Shown here: positions 1 to 11,412 of the stretch, piece by piece | Layout of the letters: the number at the start of each line of letters is the position of its first letter | How positions within the stretch are numbered: position 1 is the first letter of the stretch | Assembly (NCBI GenBank): GCA_023053685.1 | Contig: JALIGW010000002.1 | Location: 165,981,034 to 166,045,033 of the forward strand | Reading direction: 5' to 3' | Origin: Diadophis punctatus similis | Lineage: Eukaryota; Chordata; Lepidosauria; Squamata; Dipsadidae | Length of the DNA stretch: 64,000 bases | Position numbers and translations under genes: made by a program | Notes under the pieces: model-generated | What the model saw: only the letters and a program-made list of their open reading frames with translations | The model's database searches: none | Told to the model about the DNA's origin: nothing

Positions 1-519
1 CCCAGAAAGCTTCATCTTTAAATTCCTGAGTCATGGTTTTCAATTCCTGGTCATGAGGTTTGGATTTAAGCACCATGTCTTATGCTAACACAGGGATTTT
101 TACACTGGGAGAAAATGCATGGCAAGGACCGGAATGTTACATTTTCCAGCCTGGGGCAAATCTCTTGGCTCCCTGGATTTAACTGCTGATGGTACTAAGG
201 AGAAGCAAAGAGTCTGGGTTGTGTGGTCGCTGAGCAACTTGAACCCGCCTGTGTCCTCCAGCTGGCAAACAAAATGGCAGACTTCGTCTAGAGTGAAGGG
301 ACATAATGATGGGGGATGTGTACCGTTTGCCAATTTTAAAGCTTGGGCTCAGTGGTTTTATGGGGGGGGGGCTTCTTTAGACAACCACATTCCATTATGG
401 AACAAGCACAGTGTCTTCTGGATTATAATTACTGTACAGCAATTTAATGTACAGCAAGAGTATGTGTAACTATGTGCTTGTTCAGTCAGCTGCTTTTTTG
501 ACTTTAGAAGAGGTTACAA
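1..519. other. Unannotated left edge
   Basis: I see no recognisable gene or element here. Short ORFs on both strands carry no known motif. A nine-base G run lies near 362-370. Confidence 0.5.
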
Positions 520-535
520 AATAAAGAAATGCTGT

Positions 536-1410
536 GATGGGCAGCTGTCTCCAGAGGGCTCCTGAATGCCCATGTGTTCTGACCCAAGTCATGCTGGCAA
601 AGCAGAGGTTAAAGAGGGTCTGTTTATTGCTTACTTATGGCAGTGACAATGGTGCTGATGAAGCTCCACCCCAGCGCTTACTTATGGCACCCCCAATGGT
701 GCCGATGAAGCTCCACCCCAGCGCACAGTTTTCTCTCAGTCTGGATTCACAAACTAAGTCCCAGCTGACCCAGGAGGCAAGAGGGAGGTAACAATACCCA
801 CAAGTCCAGAGTTCCAGCAACCAAAACAGAGTCCAAGAGTGTGAAGTCCTAGAGCCAAGTCTAGGTCCACAAGAGTCCAAGGTTCAGAATCCAAAAACAC
901 AGTCCAAAATTCAAGCAACAGGATCCAGGGAAGCTGGGAAGGAGCACATCAAAACAAGCAGGAGTTCCCGATAACAGACCTTCCCCCAGCATCTTGTTAA
1001 ATCACCCTTCCCCAGCTGTTCCTTGTGAGGAGGCCGGGGCTGCTTCCTCGCAAGCAGCCTCACTGACCAACTCTGTGCCTCTTTCCACTCTGCTCTCCAT
1101 ATCCATGGATCAGTGGGGTGGGAGCTGTTCCTCATCAGAGGTGGTCTGGAGTCTGTCATCTCTGCTGGCTCTCTGCAGCTGCCCCACTCCTGCAAGCAGC
1201 TCTCCATCAGGTTGGCCACCACCTTCCCCCCTGCTGCCAGACTACCTTGTCCTCAGCCCTTGGACTCTCCACTTCTTCAGAGAGATCGTGTCCTCCCGCA
1301 TCAGATCTCAGTTCCAACTCCTCCTCCTCCTCTGAACCGAGATCCGACGGAGCCATGATACTGTGCCAGCCCAGATATGACCCTGAGTTGGTTGCTTGTT
1401 CATTGTGTCC
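536..1410 (-). repeat. Unclassified LTR-like composite repeat
   Basis: Read on the minus strand, this stretch starts near 1360 with a short acidic ORF (1207-1464, with a run of Glu residues). It continues through a region rich in repeated GGACTC/TTGGACT-like words. It ends with an AATAAA signal at 623-628 and a terminal CA at about 536. That layout resembles a decayed LTR retroelement or a non-autonomous derivative. Two imperfect tandem copies of a 47-bp unit lie at 629-675 and 676-722. I could not find a matching second LTR or a target-site duplication, so class and borders are inference. Confidence 0.3.
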
Positions 1411-1564
1411 TGCCTTCACTACTAGGCTCATATAATATAATAAGGTTACTAAAATTATTGGCATTTATATTTTAAAATGTGTAGCTCTTTTAAACAATGT
1501 ATATATTTCCCCACATCAATCCTGGGAGGGTTGGATGGAGTGAGGATGATGGTATAGTCTATCC

Positions 1565-2102
1565 CCGTGGTGGCGAACCTATGGCACGCGTGCCACAGGT
1601 GGCACGCGGAGCCATAGCAGCCGGCACGCGAGGGTTGCCCACCGGCAAACCGGAAGTGCGGAAAAAACGGACTTCTGGTTTGCCGGTGAGCTGTTTTTTG
1701 CACTCCGGAGGGTTCAGGGAAGCTCCCTGAAGCTCCGGAATGCAAAAAACTACAAAACGGACAAACCGGAAGTGCATTTTTCCGCACTTCCAGTTTGTCC
1801 GTTTTGTAGTTTTTTGCATTCCGGGGCTTCAGTGAGCTTCCCTGAACCCTCCGGAGTGCAAAAAACAGCTCACCGGCAAACCGGAAGTGCGTTTTTCCGC
1901 ACTTCCGGTTTGCCCGTTTCGTCGTCCCAGGCTCCGGTAAGGCCTTTGCGCAGGGGTGGGGGGGTGTGCGCATGCGCAGGGGGCAGCATGGGGGGGTATT
2001 GTGCGCATACGTGGGGGGAGGAAATGAGTGTGGGCACGCGAGCGCGTGCAAGCGCGCCCCCCCCTTTTTGGCACGCGAGCCTAAAAAGGTTCGCCATCAC
2101 TG
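1565..2102. mobile_element. hAT-type MITE with triple-hairpin interior
   Basis: The ends are 15-bp terminal inverted repeats (CCGTGGTGGCGAACC on the left; CAGTGATGGCGAACC as the reverse complement of the right end). An exact 8-bp target-site duplication, GTCTATCC, lies at 1557-1564 and 2103-2110, and 8 bp is the hAT superfamily length. The interior is a foldback of about 106-bp arms (1670-1775 against 1784-1890). Each side also carries a smaller hairpin built on CACCGGCAAACCGGAAGTGC (1640-1688 and 1871-1915). No transposase is encoded. The 198-codon minus ORF at 1455-2051 comes from the palindrome and is not a gene. Confidence 0.9.
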
Positions 2103-2110
2103 GTCTATCC

Positions 2111-3504
2111 TATCCACACTAGTCTTGTCTCTCTACTATCATAGTAGCTAAAGTAGAAGTACCTTGGCATAGGAAATTATCCAGGAGATCAGGATAAATA
2201 GCATACTTGTCTGCTCTGGCAGATTGTTATGACTTCTTGTTAATATTCTGTATGAGTATATGCTTTTCCTGAAGTGTCCTGTTCCCCAGAATTAGTTACT
2301 TGCATAATGGAAATGGGACATTTCTTTAAATGGAGACCAGGTTAAAACACTGATAATACCACAGATTACAAGTAATCAAATAGCTGGGATTCAGAAATAA
2401 ATGAAAGGTTAATTCTTTCAACACATTATTTCATATATCAGCAAATTCATTCCACTTACTCTATTCATTCTACCTATAATATGCAAATATATCATGCAAA
2501 TGTATGATGCAAATATAAAACAGACAACACAAAAGCATACACAGTTTCTCTTTTGAATCTTGTTTCTATATTTGCCTTCTCTCATGTTTGCATTATATGA
2601 GATGGTACATGCCTTTGATTATTTTTAAATACCTTTTCTTTTTCATTTTGTCTATTCTAGGAACCATTTGTGTGTTTATCTGTGCTTATGACCTTGTTTG
2701 AAAACTGTAAATACCAGAAAGTATTTTGTAGCAAAATAAGCATAAAGACAGTGTAATCATTAAAAAAAGGACAATATGTAGTTTATTGTAGTTTACCTGC
2801 ATTGGATAGAGAAGTAGTTTTATATGCTACTCTGTTAGTTCATTAAATTATATCACTTGGTGTGAAAGACATTTGTAATTGGTTCCTGCTACTTTCACAT
2901 TGGACCATCATAGTTTGTCTAGTCTGATTAGTGCAGTATATGGTTATGGACCTCTGGATTAATTGAGATACCCAGAGGTGCTGTTCCTACTCCAAATTTA
3001 AGTTGGATTTTTCATTTTGGTATCCTAATGTAATACCTATCAATATCAAAAACATCATTGGCAAAGAGGCTGCTGAGTGAAATCTGTGAATGAAGTAAAG
3101 ATAGTCAACGGGCCCAAAATGGGTTTTAAAATATGAAAGCAGCAGAGAAAGAAATTCATTGGTATCCTCTTTTTCTCAACCTATGCAAATGTTTGTGAGC
3201 GCATGAGTAATAATTTGCTACTTTCCCAACACATGCATTTCAAGATGCAAATATTTTACTACATGAAGTCCTGTATTTCCCGCCCCCATCCAAATGATAG
3301 ACAATGATAAACGACTGAGGGCTTACTCATACACCTTCCTTGCCCTGTTGCAGAGATATGATAAAAGGACCACTTTCAGAGTAGCAGTGGGAAAGTGTGT
3401 AGTTAAAGAGTGTGAGAAAGAGCCCTGAATGGAACACACGAAGGGCATTCTAACTTCAAGTATGCAAGGAATATGGACAGCTTTATCTTGGCATATTAAT
3501 TTTT
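2111..3504. other. AT-rich intergenic stretch
   Basis: There is no ORF above background and I recognise no repeat. Short AT-rich runs occur near 2470-2520. Confidence 0.5.
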
Positions 3505-3840
3505 ATTTTATTTTTATTTATTTTATTTGTCAAAACGTGTACAAGATAACAGGTATGGTATAAACATAAACAAAAGAAAAGTAGGTATAGGTAAATTTGG
3601 ACAATAGGACAGAAGGACAGGGACGGTAGGCACGATGGTGCGCTTATGCACGCCCCTTACAGACCTCTTAGGAATGGGGTGAGGTCAACTGTAGACAGTC
3701 TAAGGTTAAAGTTTTTGGGGTTTGGGGAAGAAACCACAGAGTCAGTTAGTGCATTCCAGGCATTGATTACTCTGTTGCTGAAGTCGCATTTTCTGCAGTC
3801 GAGTTTCGAGCGGTTTACATTTACATCCTTCAAATACAAT
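3505..3840 (-). mobile_element. LINE 3' end (CR1/L2 group)
   Basis: On the minus strand, 3657-3839 encodes a reverse-transcriptase C-terminal tail of the type RVINAWNALTDSVVSSP, which resembles the end of CR1/L2-group LINE ORF2. It is followed by a short 3' UTR and an AATAAA/TTTTA-rich tail at 3505-3530. A related copy on the plus strand lies at about 28200-28340, sharing the 3' UTR words GCGCACCA..CGTGCCTACC. This is a 5'-truncated insertion with no intact enzyme. Confidence 0.65.
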
Positions 3841-4761
3841 TTGAAGGAGAAAAATAAGCACCCATTTCAAGACAATGTCATTTGTTTAGGTCTGGAGTTA
3901 AGAGTATTGCAATAAAAGCTTTGTTTGGACACAGTGACAATATTTCTGTTCTCTGAAAATGCTTTGTTTACGGAATAGACCATGCTTGTTTGGGTTCACA
4001 TAAATGAGGTCATTTCCCTACTTGTGACTTTAAACTGCTGTTGTGCCAAAATCTGAGTAGTAAGAATAGGCTTTATATTGATTCAACAATAGTTGGGTGA
4101 TGTTATAAAAGCACTGTAAATCATTAGTGAGGAAATAGCCTGAGTCAAACATAGGCTTGTTTGGTTTTCATTAGCGGGTCCATCTGGGCTCACAGCAGGC
4201 AGGCAGTCTTTAAAAGCTCCCTTGGTAGTTTGACATGGGTGCTCAAACTGTTGGGAGTGCCCTTTCGGATCTTCTTCATCAGGTCTGAATCTCCCCCCCC
4301 CCCCCCAATGCTTGCTTTTTGAATGTGCTAAGAAAAGGCCATGCAAACATTATTCCTGGGTACACTCTAATTACAATTACACCTACAGCAATATTGTGCC
4401 AGAGAGTAGAGCATATACCTTCTTTCCAGAACAGACGAGGTCGCAGTGCTGTCCGTGGAAGGAATTTGGGGAAGGGAGAAATTGCAGGGCATGATAGTGC
4501 CATCACGATCACTTATGACAGGTCATATGGGAAGGTTCTGAGAATCTTACAAGATAAATAAAGACCATCACTTTAAATTAATTCTGGATAGAAGCCAATA
4601 GACTAGATTTATTGGAGCAGAACTGAAGGAAGTTGTGTAATCAATTAGACTGATATTTTTGCATTTTCATGTTTCTCATTGTTTTGCAAACTGGACTCCA
4701 ACAAATAGAGGGTCCAGTTATTCCTAAGGTAGAATGCACACAGTAACAACTTTCCTCAGCA
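3841..4761. other. Intergenic stretch without a supported gene
   Basis: Nothing is recognisable apart from a poly-C run at about 4293-4307. Short ORFs on both strands lack known motifs. Confidence 0.45.
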
Positions 4762-4766
4762 GTAAC

Positions 4767-4980
4767 TGTTAGATAGGGTGAATGGAAGAGGCAGACAGAA
4801 GTGGCTTCAAAACAACAGCTCTTTATTTGGCAACTATTTACAATCCAGCAAAAGCTCTGTCTGACAGCCAGCCCTTTTATAGGGAGCTGCCAGACAGTCT
4901 AGCCAATCAGCAGTCAGTATTTTCCCTCCAGAATGGAGGACCTGACTGAAGCCTATGTGCTTCAGTCTGAGAATGTAACA
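4767..4980 (-). repeat. 3' LTR of the gypsy element (left copy)
   Basis: It begins TGTTAGATAGGG and ends GAATGTAACA on the plus strand. Just inside it the polypurine tract reads CCCCTCCCCTC on the plus strand. TTTATT (AATAAA on the coding strand) lies in the CTCTTTATTTGG segment. Confidence 0.9.
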
Positions 4981-5344
4981 CCCCTCCCCTCTTAGTTGGG
5001 CTAACCCAACGTGTGACATAGTCACACAGATAGGCAGGGCATTTAGTTGGTCTTTCAGACCTGCGCAGCTCAGTCGGAGCTGGGTGAGCAGTCAGGTCAG
5101 ATGAGCTTCTGTTGCTCCTGGCCTCGACCAATGGAAGCTTCTGGATTTCGGCCTGGGGCGTGGCTGGAGCTTCGAGGACCAGTTTGCTCAGAGCTCACTC
5201 CCCAGCATGAGCGTCACTAGGTAAGTCTTCCAGACTTGGTTGACTTGAGTTCTCTCTGTTAGGATTGAGTGATTGCTCCTGTTGGTTAAGCGTTGGCTCA
5301 GAAGTTAGTTCTGGTAGCCTAAGAGTGGAGCGGCTGAGTCGGCC

Positions 5345-7066
5345 TTAAAGTTGGTCAACATGCCGCCTCCAGCTTCTACTGTCCTCGAGCTCTACTCGGT
5401 AAGAGCGAGGGCCGGTGATCTCTGTAACCGTGGCAGGAACCCAGAGAGGACCCCCAGCATAGATGTGGGCGTATACTTGATCCCCTATGCTAAAGTGTCG
5501 GAGCTGACAATGGGAGTCTACTGGGGCCTTGGCAGAGTAGTTAGGGTGTAGCTGATCTAGGTGGGATCGTAGTTGGCGACCCATTAGAATTAAGGACTTC
5601 TACCAGTGGTGGCGCTAGGAGTGATATACTGCACTAATAAAAATTTATCGATTCGGGTTTGCCAATCGCCTGGGCCCATGCGTGAAAGGGCTTCTTTGCT
5701 GATCTCACCATTCTCTCTGCTTGACCATTGCTGGAGGGATGGAATGGTGAGTGAAGGGCATGTCTGATCCCCTGTTCTGCTAAATAGGTTTCAAATTGTA
5801 AGGCTGTGAATTGGGGCCCATTCACAGGACATCGGGCAGGCCGTGCGTGGAGAAAAGTCTCCGCAGCACCTTGATGAATGCCTCTGCGTGGTGGTGGTCA
5901 TGAGGGCTATCTCTAACCACTTCGAGTATGCGTCCACGACTACGAGGAAAGTTTGCCCGTGAGTAGGGCCAGCGAAGTTAATGTGCACCCTGGACCAGGG
6001 TGCCTTCGGCTGTTCCCATTCGTATGCAGGCGCCTCTGGGGGAGCTGGTCTGGATTCCTGACACAGAGAGCAGGTGGCCACCCATTCAGTAATGTCCAGA
6101 TCCATGTTAGGCCATCAGGCATAGCTTCTAGCCAAGGTTTTCATTCGGACAATCCCCAGATGGCCTACATGCAATGCTTCCAATACTGCAACACGTAGTT
6201 TCTGTGGAACAACCACTCAATCCCCCCAGAGAAGGCAACCCCGTATACTGACAGTTCATTTTGTTTGGTCATAAACATTTTAAATTCAGCCCCAACAGAC
6301 CCCTTCGGCCACCCCCTCAACACCCAGTGCAAGACTTGGGTGATTATTTTGTCCTTGGTAGAGTGGCGTGCAACCTCAAGTGAGGTTATCGGGCCAGAGT
6401 CCAAGCAGTCAATTAGAAGCACAGGTGTCTCAGGTGTGGGGTCTTCCAGTAGCTCCGGCAAGGGACAGCGGCTAAGGGCGTCAGCATGCCCCAAAGTTTG
6501 TCTGGGCTGGTGGATTAACCGGTAGCTATAGGCAGCCAGGAAAATGACCCACCTAATCATCCTGGGTGATAGTGAGGCAGGCATGGGGCGGTCACCTGTG
6601 ATGAGTCCCAAAAGCAGCTTGTGGTCAGTGATCAAGTCAAATTGCCGCCCATACAAATAGTTGTGAAAGTGCTTGACCCAGGCCACCGCAGCCAGCACTT
6701 CTCTGTCCAGCTGACTGTAATTGTGCTCCACGGTGGACAGAATCCTAGAATAGAAGGCGATGGGTGCCTCGGTGCCGTTTGGTAGGTGATGGCTGAAAAC
6801 AGCCCTGTCGCCAAAGGGTGAAGCGTCGCAGGTCAACACAAATGGCAAAGTCTGATTATACTGGATCAGGAGGCTGTCCACAGAAAGTAGGCGTTTGACA
6901 GCTGCGAAAGCGGCTGCCTCAGTCCTTCCCCAGGTCCATTTCACCTTTCCCCCCAGCAGCTTGTGGAGTGGCTCAGCCACCATAGTCTTCTGTTTGAGGA
7001 AAATGCTATAGACGTTAAGGAGCCCGAGGAATGCTTGCAGTTCAGTCTGTTTCTGAGGGATAGGGG
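5345..7066 (-). pseudogene. Gypsy pol remnant: RT end, RNase H, integrase
   Basis: Broken minus-strand ORFs encode gypsy polyprotein pieces. The largest (6165-7121) has the RT-connection motif LQAFLGLLNVYSIF, an RNase H region with CDASPFGD and TDHKLLLGL, and the start of the integrase zone. At 5791-6105 there is an HHCC-like CSLCQ motif and the first core Asp region (HINFAGP). At 5634-5825 there is the core segment with MNGPQFT and SNGQAER. At 5345-5584 there is the C-terminal TGPRSYRVEL module. Frameshifts and stops separate these pieces, so no working pol remains. Compared with the copy at 43-46 kb, the order is collinear. Confidence 0.85.
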
Positions 7067-7120
7067 CAGGGGTGGGTTGCTCACTTACCTTGCTACTGGT
7101 GCGCTGCCTGCGCATCACCA
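7067..7120. mobile_element. Left end of a hAT MITE, interrupted by LINEs
   Basis: The sequence starts CAGGGGTGGGTTGC, the same terminal motif as the complete hAT MITE at 60996-61432. It runs straight into the (TTTA)n tail of a LINE. A further piece of the same MITE family lies at 8084-8215, so the LINE appears to have inserted inside it. The right terminus was not found. Confidence 0.55.
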
Positions 7121-7122
7121 TT

Positions 7123-7165
<43 letters not shown>

Positions 7166-8083
7166 TTATTTGTTCTTATATGCCGCCCTACTCCCGAGGG
7201 ACTCAGGGCGGCGTACAACAATTGTGTAAGAACATTAATAATAAGCAATAGTTTAAAAAACAGTGTTAAAAGATATACAAAAATTAAAAAGTATTCACAA
7301 TCAGTCATACCAAGGGGGGAATTCAGATGGATTTAGTCGTTCCCCCCTGCCTGCAGGAAGAGCCATGTCTTGACGGCTTTCCGGAAGGCCAGCAGGGTGG
7401 GGATGGTCCGGATCTCTGGGGGAAGTTGGTTCCAGAGCGCGGGGCCCCCCACAGAGAAGGCCCCCCCCCTAGGGCCCGCCAGCCGGCATTGTTTAGCTGA
7501 CGGGACCTGGAGGAGGCCCACTCTGTGGGCCCTAACCGGTCGAAGGGAAGTATGAGGCAGAATGCGGTCCCGAAGGTATCCTGGTCCTAGGCCATGTAGG
7601 GCTTTAAAGATGGTGATCAACACCTTGAATTGTACCCAGAGACCGATGGGCAGCCAATGCAGCTGGCGGAGTATAGGTGTAACGTGGGTGTACCTTGGCA
7701 CACCCACCACAGCACGCGCAGCCACATTTTGCACCAACTGAAGTCTCCGAATACTCTTCAAGGGTAGCCCCATGTAGAGCGCATTGCAGTAGTCCAATCG
7801 AGAGGTGACAAGGGCATGAGTGACCGTGAGTAGAGTCTCCTTCTCCAAGTATGGCCGCAATTGGTGCACCAGGCGAACCTGTGCATAGGCCCCCCTAGCC
7901 ACAGCTGTAAGGTGTTGCTCTAATTTTAGCTGTGGGTCAAGGAGGACCCCCAAATTGCGGACCTGTTCCGAGGGGGTCAATTTCACTCCCTCCAGAACTA
8001 GGGAGGGACCGTTGTCATGGTCCTTAGAGGCAATATCCAGAGCCACTGTCTTGTCGGGGTTGAGTCTGAGTCTGTTTCTCCAT
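7121..8083 (-). mobile_element. 5'-truncated L2/CR1-like LINE, copy 1
   Basis: The element is on the minus strand and ends at 7121 in a (TAAA)n tail. The minus ORF 7333-8241 encodes the C-terminal part of a LINE reverse transcriptase with no stop, including LVTSRLDYCNALYMGL, VQNVAARAVVG and LHWLPI, all typical of L2/CR1-group ORF2. The last codons upstream of about 8083 are MITE sequence, not LINE. The 3' UTR carries the ATGCCGCCCTACTC motif shared with the copies at 8216 and 58866. The RT catalytic motifs lie upstream and are missing, so this copy is non-functional. Confidence 0.85.
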
Positions 8084-8215
8084 GTTTTGCAAGCATGCAC
8101 GTTTCGTGCGTGCGTGCGCCCCCTCACGTGATTTTGCTTCCATGCATGCGCGGAAGCAAAATTGCACCGAAATCTTGTGAGGGGACGTGTGCGTGCTATT
8201 TTGGAAATTTTTTGC
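8084..8215. mobile_element. hAT MITE interior fragment
   Basis: It contains the inverted pair GATTTTGCTTC/GAAGCAAAATT flanked by CCCCTCAC and GTGAGGGG, the same hairpin unit that occurs in the MITE at 60996-61432. It lies between two LINE copies and is probably the continuation of the MITE end at 7067-7120. Confidence 0.55.
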
Positions 8216-10255
8216 GTTTGTTTGTTTGTTTGTTTATTCATTTATTATTTATTTATTTATTTATTTATTTTAGTGTTCTTATATGCCGCCCTACTCCCTG
8301 GGGACTCAGGGTGGCATACAACATTTAAAGAACAACAAAACAACATAATAATTTAATAACAGTTTAAAATGAATTTTAAAAACATACAAAATCATACATA
8401 CGTGGGGGAGAACTAAGATGTGAAATTGTCTCAAAGCCCCGCCTGCAGGAAGAGCCACGTTTTAACGGCTTTTCAGAAGGCCAGGAAGGTGGGGATAATT
8501 CGTATCTCTTGGGATAGTTGGTTCCAGAGAACAGGGCCCCCCACAGAGAAGTTCCTCCCCCTAGTCCCCGCCAGTTGATATTGTTTGGTTGATGGGACTC
8601 ACTCTGTGGGACCTGACCAGTTGAAGGGAAGTATGAGGTAGGATGCGGTCCCAGAGGTAACCTGGTCCTAAGCCATGTAGGGCTTTAAAGATGATAATCA
8701 ACACCTTGAATTGCACCCAGAGACCAATGGGCTACCAGTGCAGCTGGCGGAGTATGGGTGTTACGTGGGTGTATCTTGAGACACCCACCACAGCATGCGC
8801 AGCCGCATTTTGCACCAGTTGAAGTCTCCGGATACTCTTCAAGGGTAGCCCCATGTAGAGTGATTACAGTAGTCCAATCGAGAGGTGACAAGGGCATGAG
8901 TGACCATGAGTAGAGCCTCCTTCTCCAAGTATGGTCACAATTGGTGCACCAGGCGAACCTGTGGAAAAGATCCCCTAGCCACAGCTGTAAGATGTTGATC
9001 TAATTTTAGCTGTGGATCTAGGAGAACTCCCAAATTGCGAACCCGTTCCGAGGGAGTTAGTTTTTCTCCCCCAAGAACCAAGGAGGGACAGTCGACATAG
9101 TCCTTAGAAGCAATATCCAGAGCCACTCAGTCTTGTTGGGGTTGAGCTTGAGCCTGTTCCTCCCCATCCTGATCCTGTCATCATCCAGGCATCGGCACAT
9201 TACATCCACTGTCTCCTGAATTGAAACGGAGTGGAGATGCACAGCTGGGTGTCGTCACCGTACTGTTGAAAACTCACCCCGTGTTGACGGATGATCTCCC
9301 CCAGCGGTTTCATGTAAATGTTAAACAGGATGGGAGAGAGAACCAAACCCTGAGGCACCCCACAAGTCAGTGGCCTAAGAGACGACCTCTGTCCTCCTGT
9401 TAACACTGACTGCATCCTATCGGCGAGGTAAGAGGAGAACCACCGTAGAATAGTGCCTCCCACTCCCAACTCACCGAGACGATGCAGAAGAATACCATGG
9501 TCGATGGTATTGAAAGCCGCTGAGAGGTCAAGTAGCACCAGGATGGAAGAATAACCCCCATCCCGGGCTCGCCAGAGATCATCCATTAGGGCGACCATGG
9601 CAGTTTCTGTACTGTAGCTGCGCCTGAAACCCGATTGAAAGGAATCTAGATGATCAGTTTCCTCCAATAATCGAAGAAGCTGAAAAGCTACCACCTTCTC
9701 AACAACCTTACCTATACAAGGTAAGTTGGAGACCGGATGAAAGTTCTTCAAATCCGCCGGATCCAGGAAAGGCTTCTTAAGGAGGGGTCTCACCACCGCA
9801 ACCTTTAAAGGCTGCGGTACAGATCACTCCCTAAAAGAAGCATTCATCACCACCTGGATCCAGCCGCGTGCCACCTCTCTTCTGGTCGAAACCAGCCAGG
9901 AGGGGCACCGGTCCAATAAACAGGTGGAAGAGCTCATCGCACCCACGGCCTTGTCCACGTCATCAGGAGTGGCTGGCTCAAACTCCTCTCACAACGCTGG
10001 ACTAAGACTCACCCCTGTCAACTCAATGGGCTCTGTCCAGCTGGAGTCCAGGTTCGACTGGATCTGAGCAACTTTATCCGTCAGAAACTGTGCAAATTCC
10101 TCAGCTCTACCGTGCAAGTGTTCCTCACTCCCCACTTTAGCAAGGAGGGAGCGAGTCACCCTAAACAAGGCGGCTGGGCGAGAATCTGCGGATGCAATAA
10201 GAGCGGAAAAATGAGATCGTTTTATCATCGAAATATGGCACGACCCCGGGAATTC
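8216..10255 (-). mobile_element. L2/CR1-like LINE, copy 2 (RT-containing)
   Basis: This is a second copy of the LINE family at 7121-8083, longer at its 5' side and also ending in a TTTA-rich tail (8216-8270). The minus ORF 9200-9796 holds the RT core: a PVSNLPCIGKVVEKV block, FRRSYSTETAM, LLDLSAAFNTIDH, GVPQGLVLSPILFNIY and the catalytic QYGDD motif. Frame breaks at about 8900-9200 separate this from the C-terminal domain, and 9989-10228 carries an upstream piece. The endonuclease domain is absent. The right border with gypsy sequence (about 10255) is approximate. Confidence 0.85.
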
Positions 10256-11100
10256 CTTCTAACAGGAGTTCCATAAGACTTTGGAACAGTCCGGAGGCTA
10301 CGCTAACTCTTGCTAGATGACCGTAATGGTCACATCATTGACAGATGGCCTCTCGGTATCGGCAGTTGGTGCAGTGATGGTGCCCTCCGCAGCTGGCACA
10401 TGGTGGAAGTCTGTCATCGGGTGTGTTTGCCACTTCACGCTTTTTGAATCGAAGGCAGCAAACTTCCTCATCGCTGTCAGGTGAGAAGTCTCGCACCAAA
10501 CTCTGGCGATGCACGCCGACCATTTTTCACGTGCTTTTCGGGCTGCTTGGTTGCTGTAGTGCCTTACTTGACCTAGTGAACACCTCGGCTGCCCTGGCCT
10601 CGTCCAGCGCAATCTGGAGAGTGAGGTGGTCTTTGAAAGTAACCTCCGTTGGAGGTTAATGTCCTGAATTTCGCAGATCACTCGGTCGAGTAGTAGCTCA
10701 TCTAGATCACGGAACTCACAATGGAGTGTGAGCAGCCTTGCGCAGCACGGCAACATATTCATTAATGGACTCCCCCTCCTTCTGGTTCCGCAGATTGAAG
10801 GCGTGTCGCCGCACGAATTTGGAGGGTTTCGGTGCATAATGGGTCTTGAGCATTGTCTGTAGGGTGGACCAGGTGACTGTCTGAACCGGTGTTGGTTCAG
10901 TGAGTGCCTGGGCCATCTCGAACATGTCTGTGCCACAGTAGCTCAGGAAGAGCACTCATTTGCGGTTGTCCGATAGCCCAAGGAGGTCGTTTGCCTCCAT
11001 GAAGCATTCGAAGCGAGTCATGTAGGCGTCCCAGTGCTCCCATGCTGCGTTGAAGTGACTCGGCGGGGCATGCATCGTCATGTTGGCTGAGTTGGTGCTT
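10256..11100 (-). pseudogene. Gypsy gag remnant joined to an RT scrap
   Basis: The minus-strand gag has the matrix/capsid-like segment (10716-10955: TMLKTHYAPKPSKFVRRHAF and GESINEYVAVLR). It also has a zinc-knuckle remnant around 10340-10420 (CASCGGHHHCTNC). These match in order the intact gag at 46373-47257. A stop codon near 10955 and frameshifts break it. At 10262-10305 the sequence matches an RT block of the other gypsy copy (around 45436-45480), which shows that protease and early RT are deleted. Confidence 0.8.
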
Positions 11101-11182
11101 TAGAAAGGCCGTTTGTCGAAGACTTACTGCCCCGGGCTGGATTGCGAGGTTGTCAGCTCTTTTCTGGCCTATCTGCCTTCCA

Positions 11183-11200
11183 ATGCCACCTTCGTCGCCA
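11183..11200 (-). other. Primer binding site of gypsy element 1
   Basis: Read on the minus strand just inside the 5' LTR: TGGCGACGAAGGTGGCAT. The same core is present in gypsy element 2. It resembles the complement of the 3' end of tRNA-Ser(GCT), recalled from memory. Confidence 0.55.
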
Positions 11201-11201
11201 G

Positions 11202-11407
11202 TGTTAGATAGGGTGAATGGAAGAGGCAGACAGAAATGGCTTCAAAACAGCTCTTTATTTGGCAAGTATTTACAATCCTGGAAAAGCTGTCTGACAGCCA
11301 GCCCTTTTATAGGGAGCTGCCACAGTCTAGCCAATCAGCAGTCAGTATTTCCCTCCAGAATGGAGGACCTGACTGAAGCCTATGTGCTTCAGTATGAGAA
11401 TGTAACA
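11202..11407 (-). repeat. 5' LTR of gypsy element 1 (right copy)
   Basis: 206 bp, beginning TGTTAGATAGGG and ending ATGTAACA on the plus strand. It differs from the left LTR by about five substitutions and by indels of 3, 2, 2 and 1 bp. It is followed directly by the duplicated GTAAC. Confidence 0.9.
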
Positions 11408-11412
11408 GTAAC

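Larger units (their letters stand above)
4767..11407 (-). mobile_element. Ty3/gypsy LTR retrotransposon, decayed and interrupted
   Basis: The element is flanked by the 5-bp duplication GTAAC (4762-4766 and 11408-11412). The LTRs are 4767-4980 (214 bp) and 11202-11407 (206 bp). They differ by about five substitutions and four small indels, so it is older than the gypsy copy at 42.9 kb. Coding is on the minus strand. Gag remains lie at about 10313-11100, and the RT end, RNase H and integrase at 5345-7066. Most of protease and the first part of RT are missing: after the gag zinc-knuckle region the sequence jumps straight to an RT motif at 10262-10305. Two LINE copies and a MITE fragment separate that from the rest of RT. 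Confidence 0.9.

Noticed and set aside
1455..2051. A 198-codon minus-strand ORF
   Set aside because: It translates the palindromic hAT MITE and shows no domain; the same words recur in other frames.
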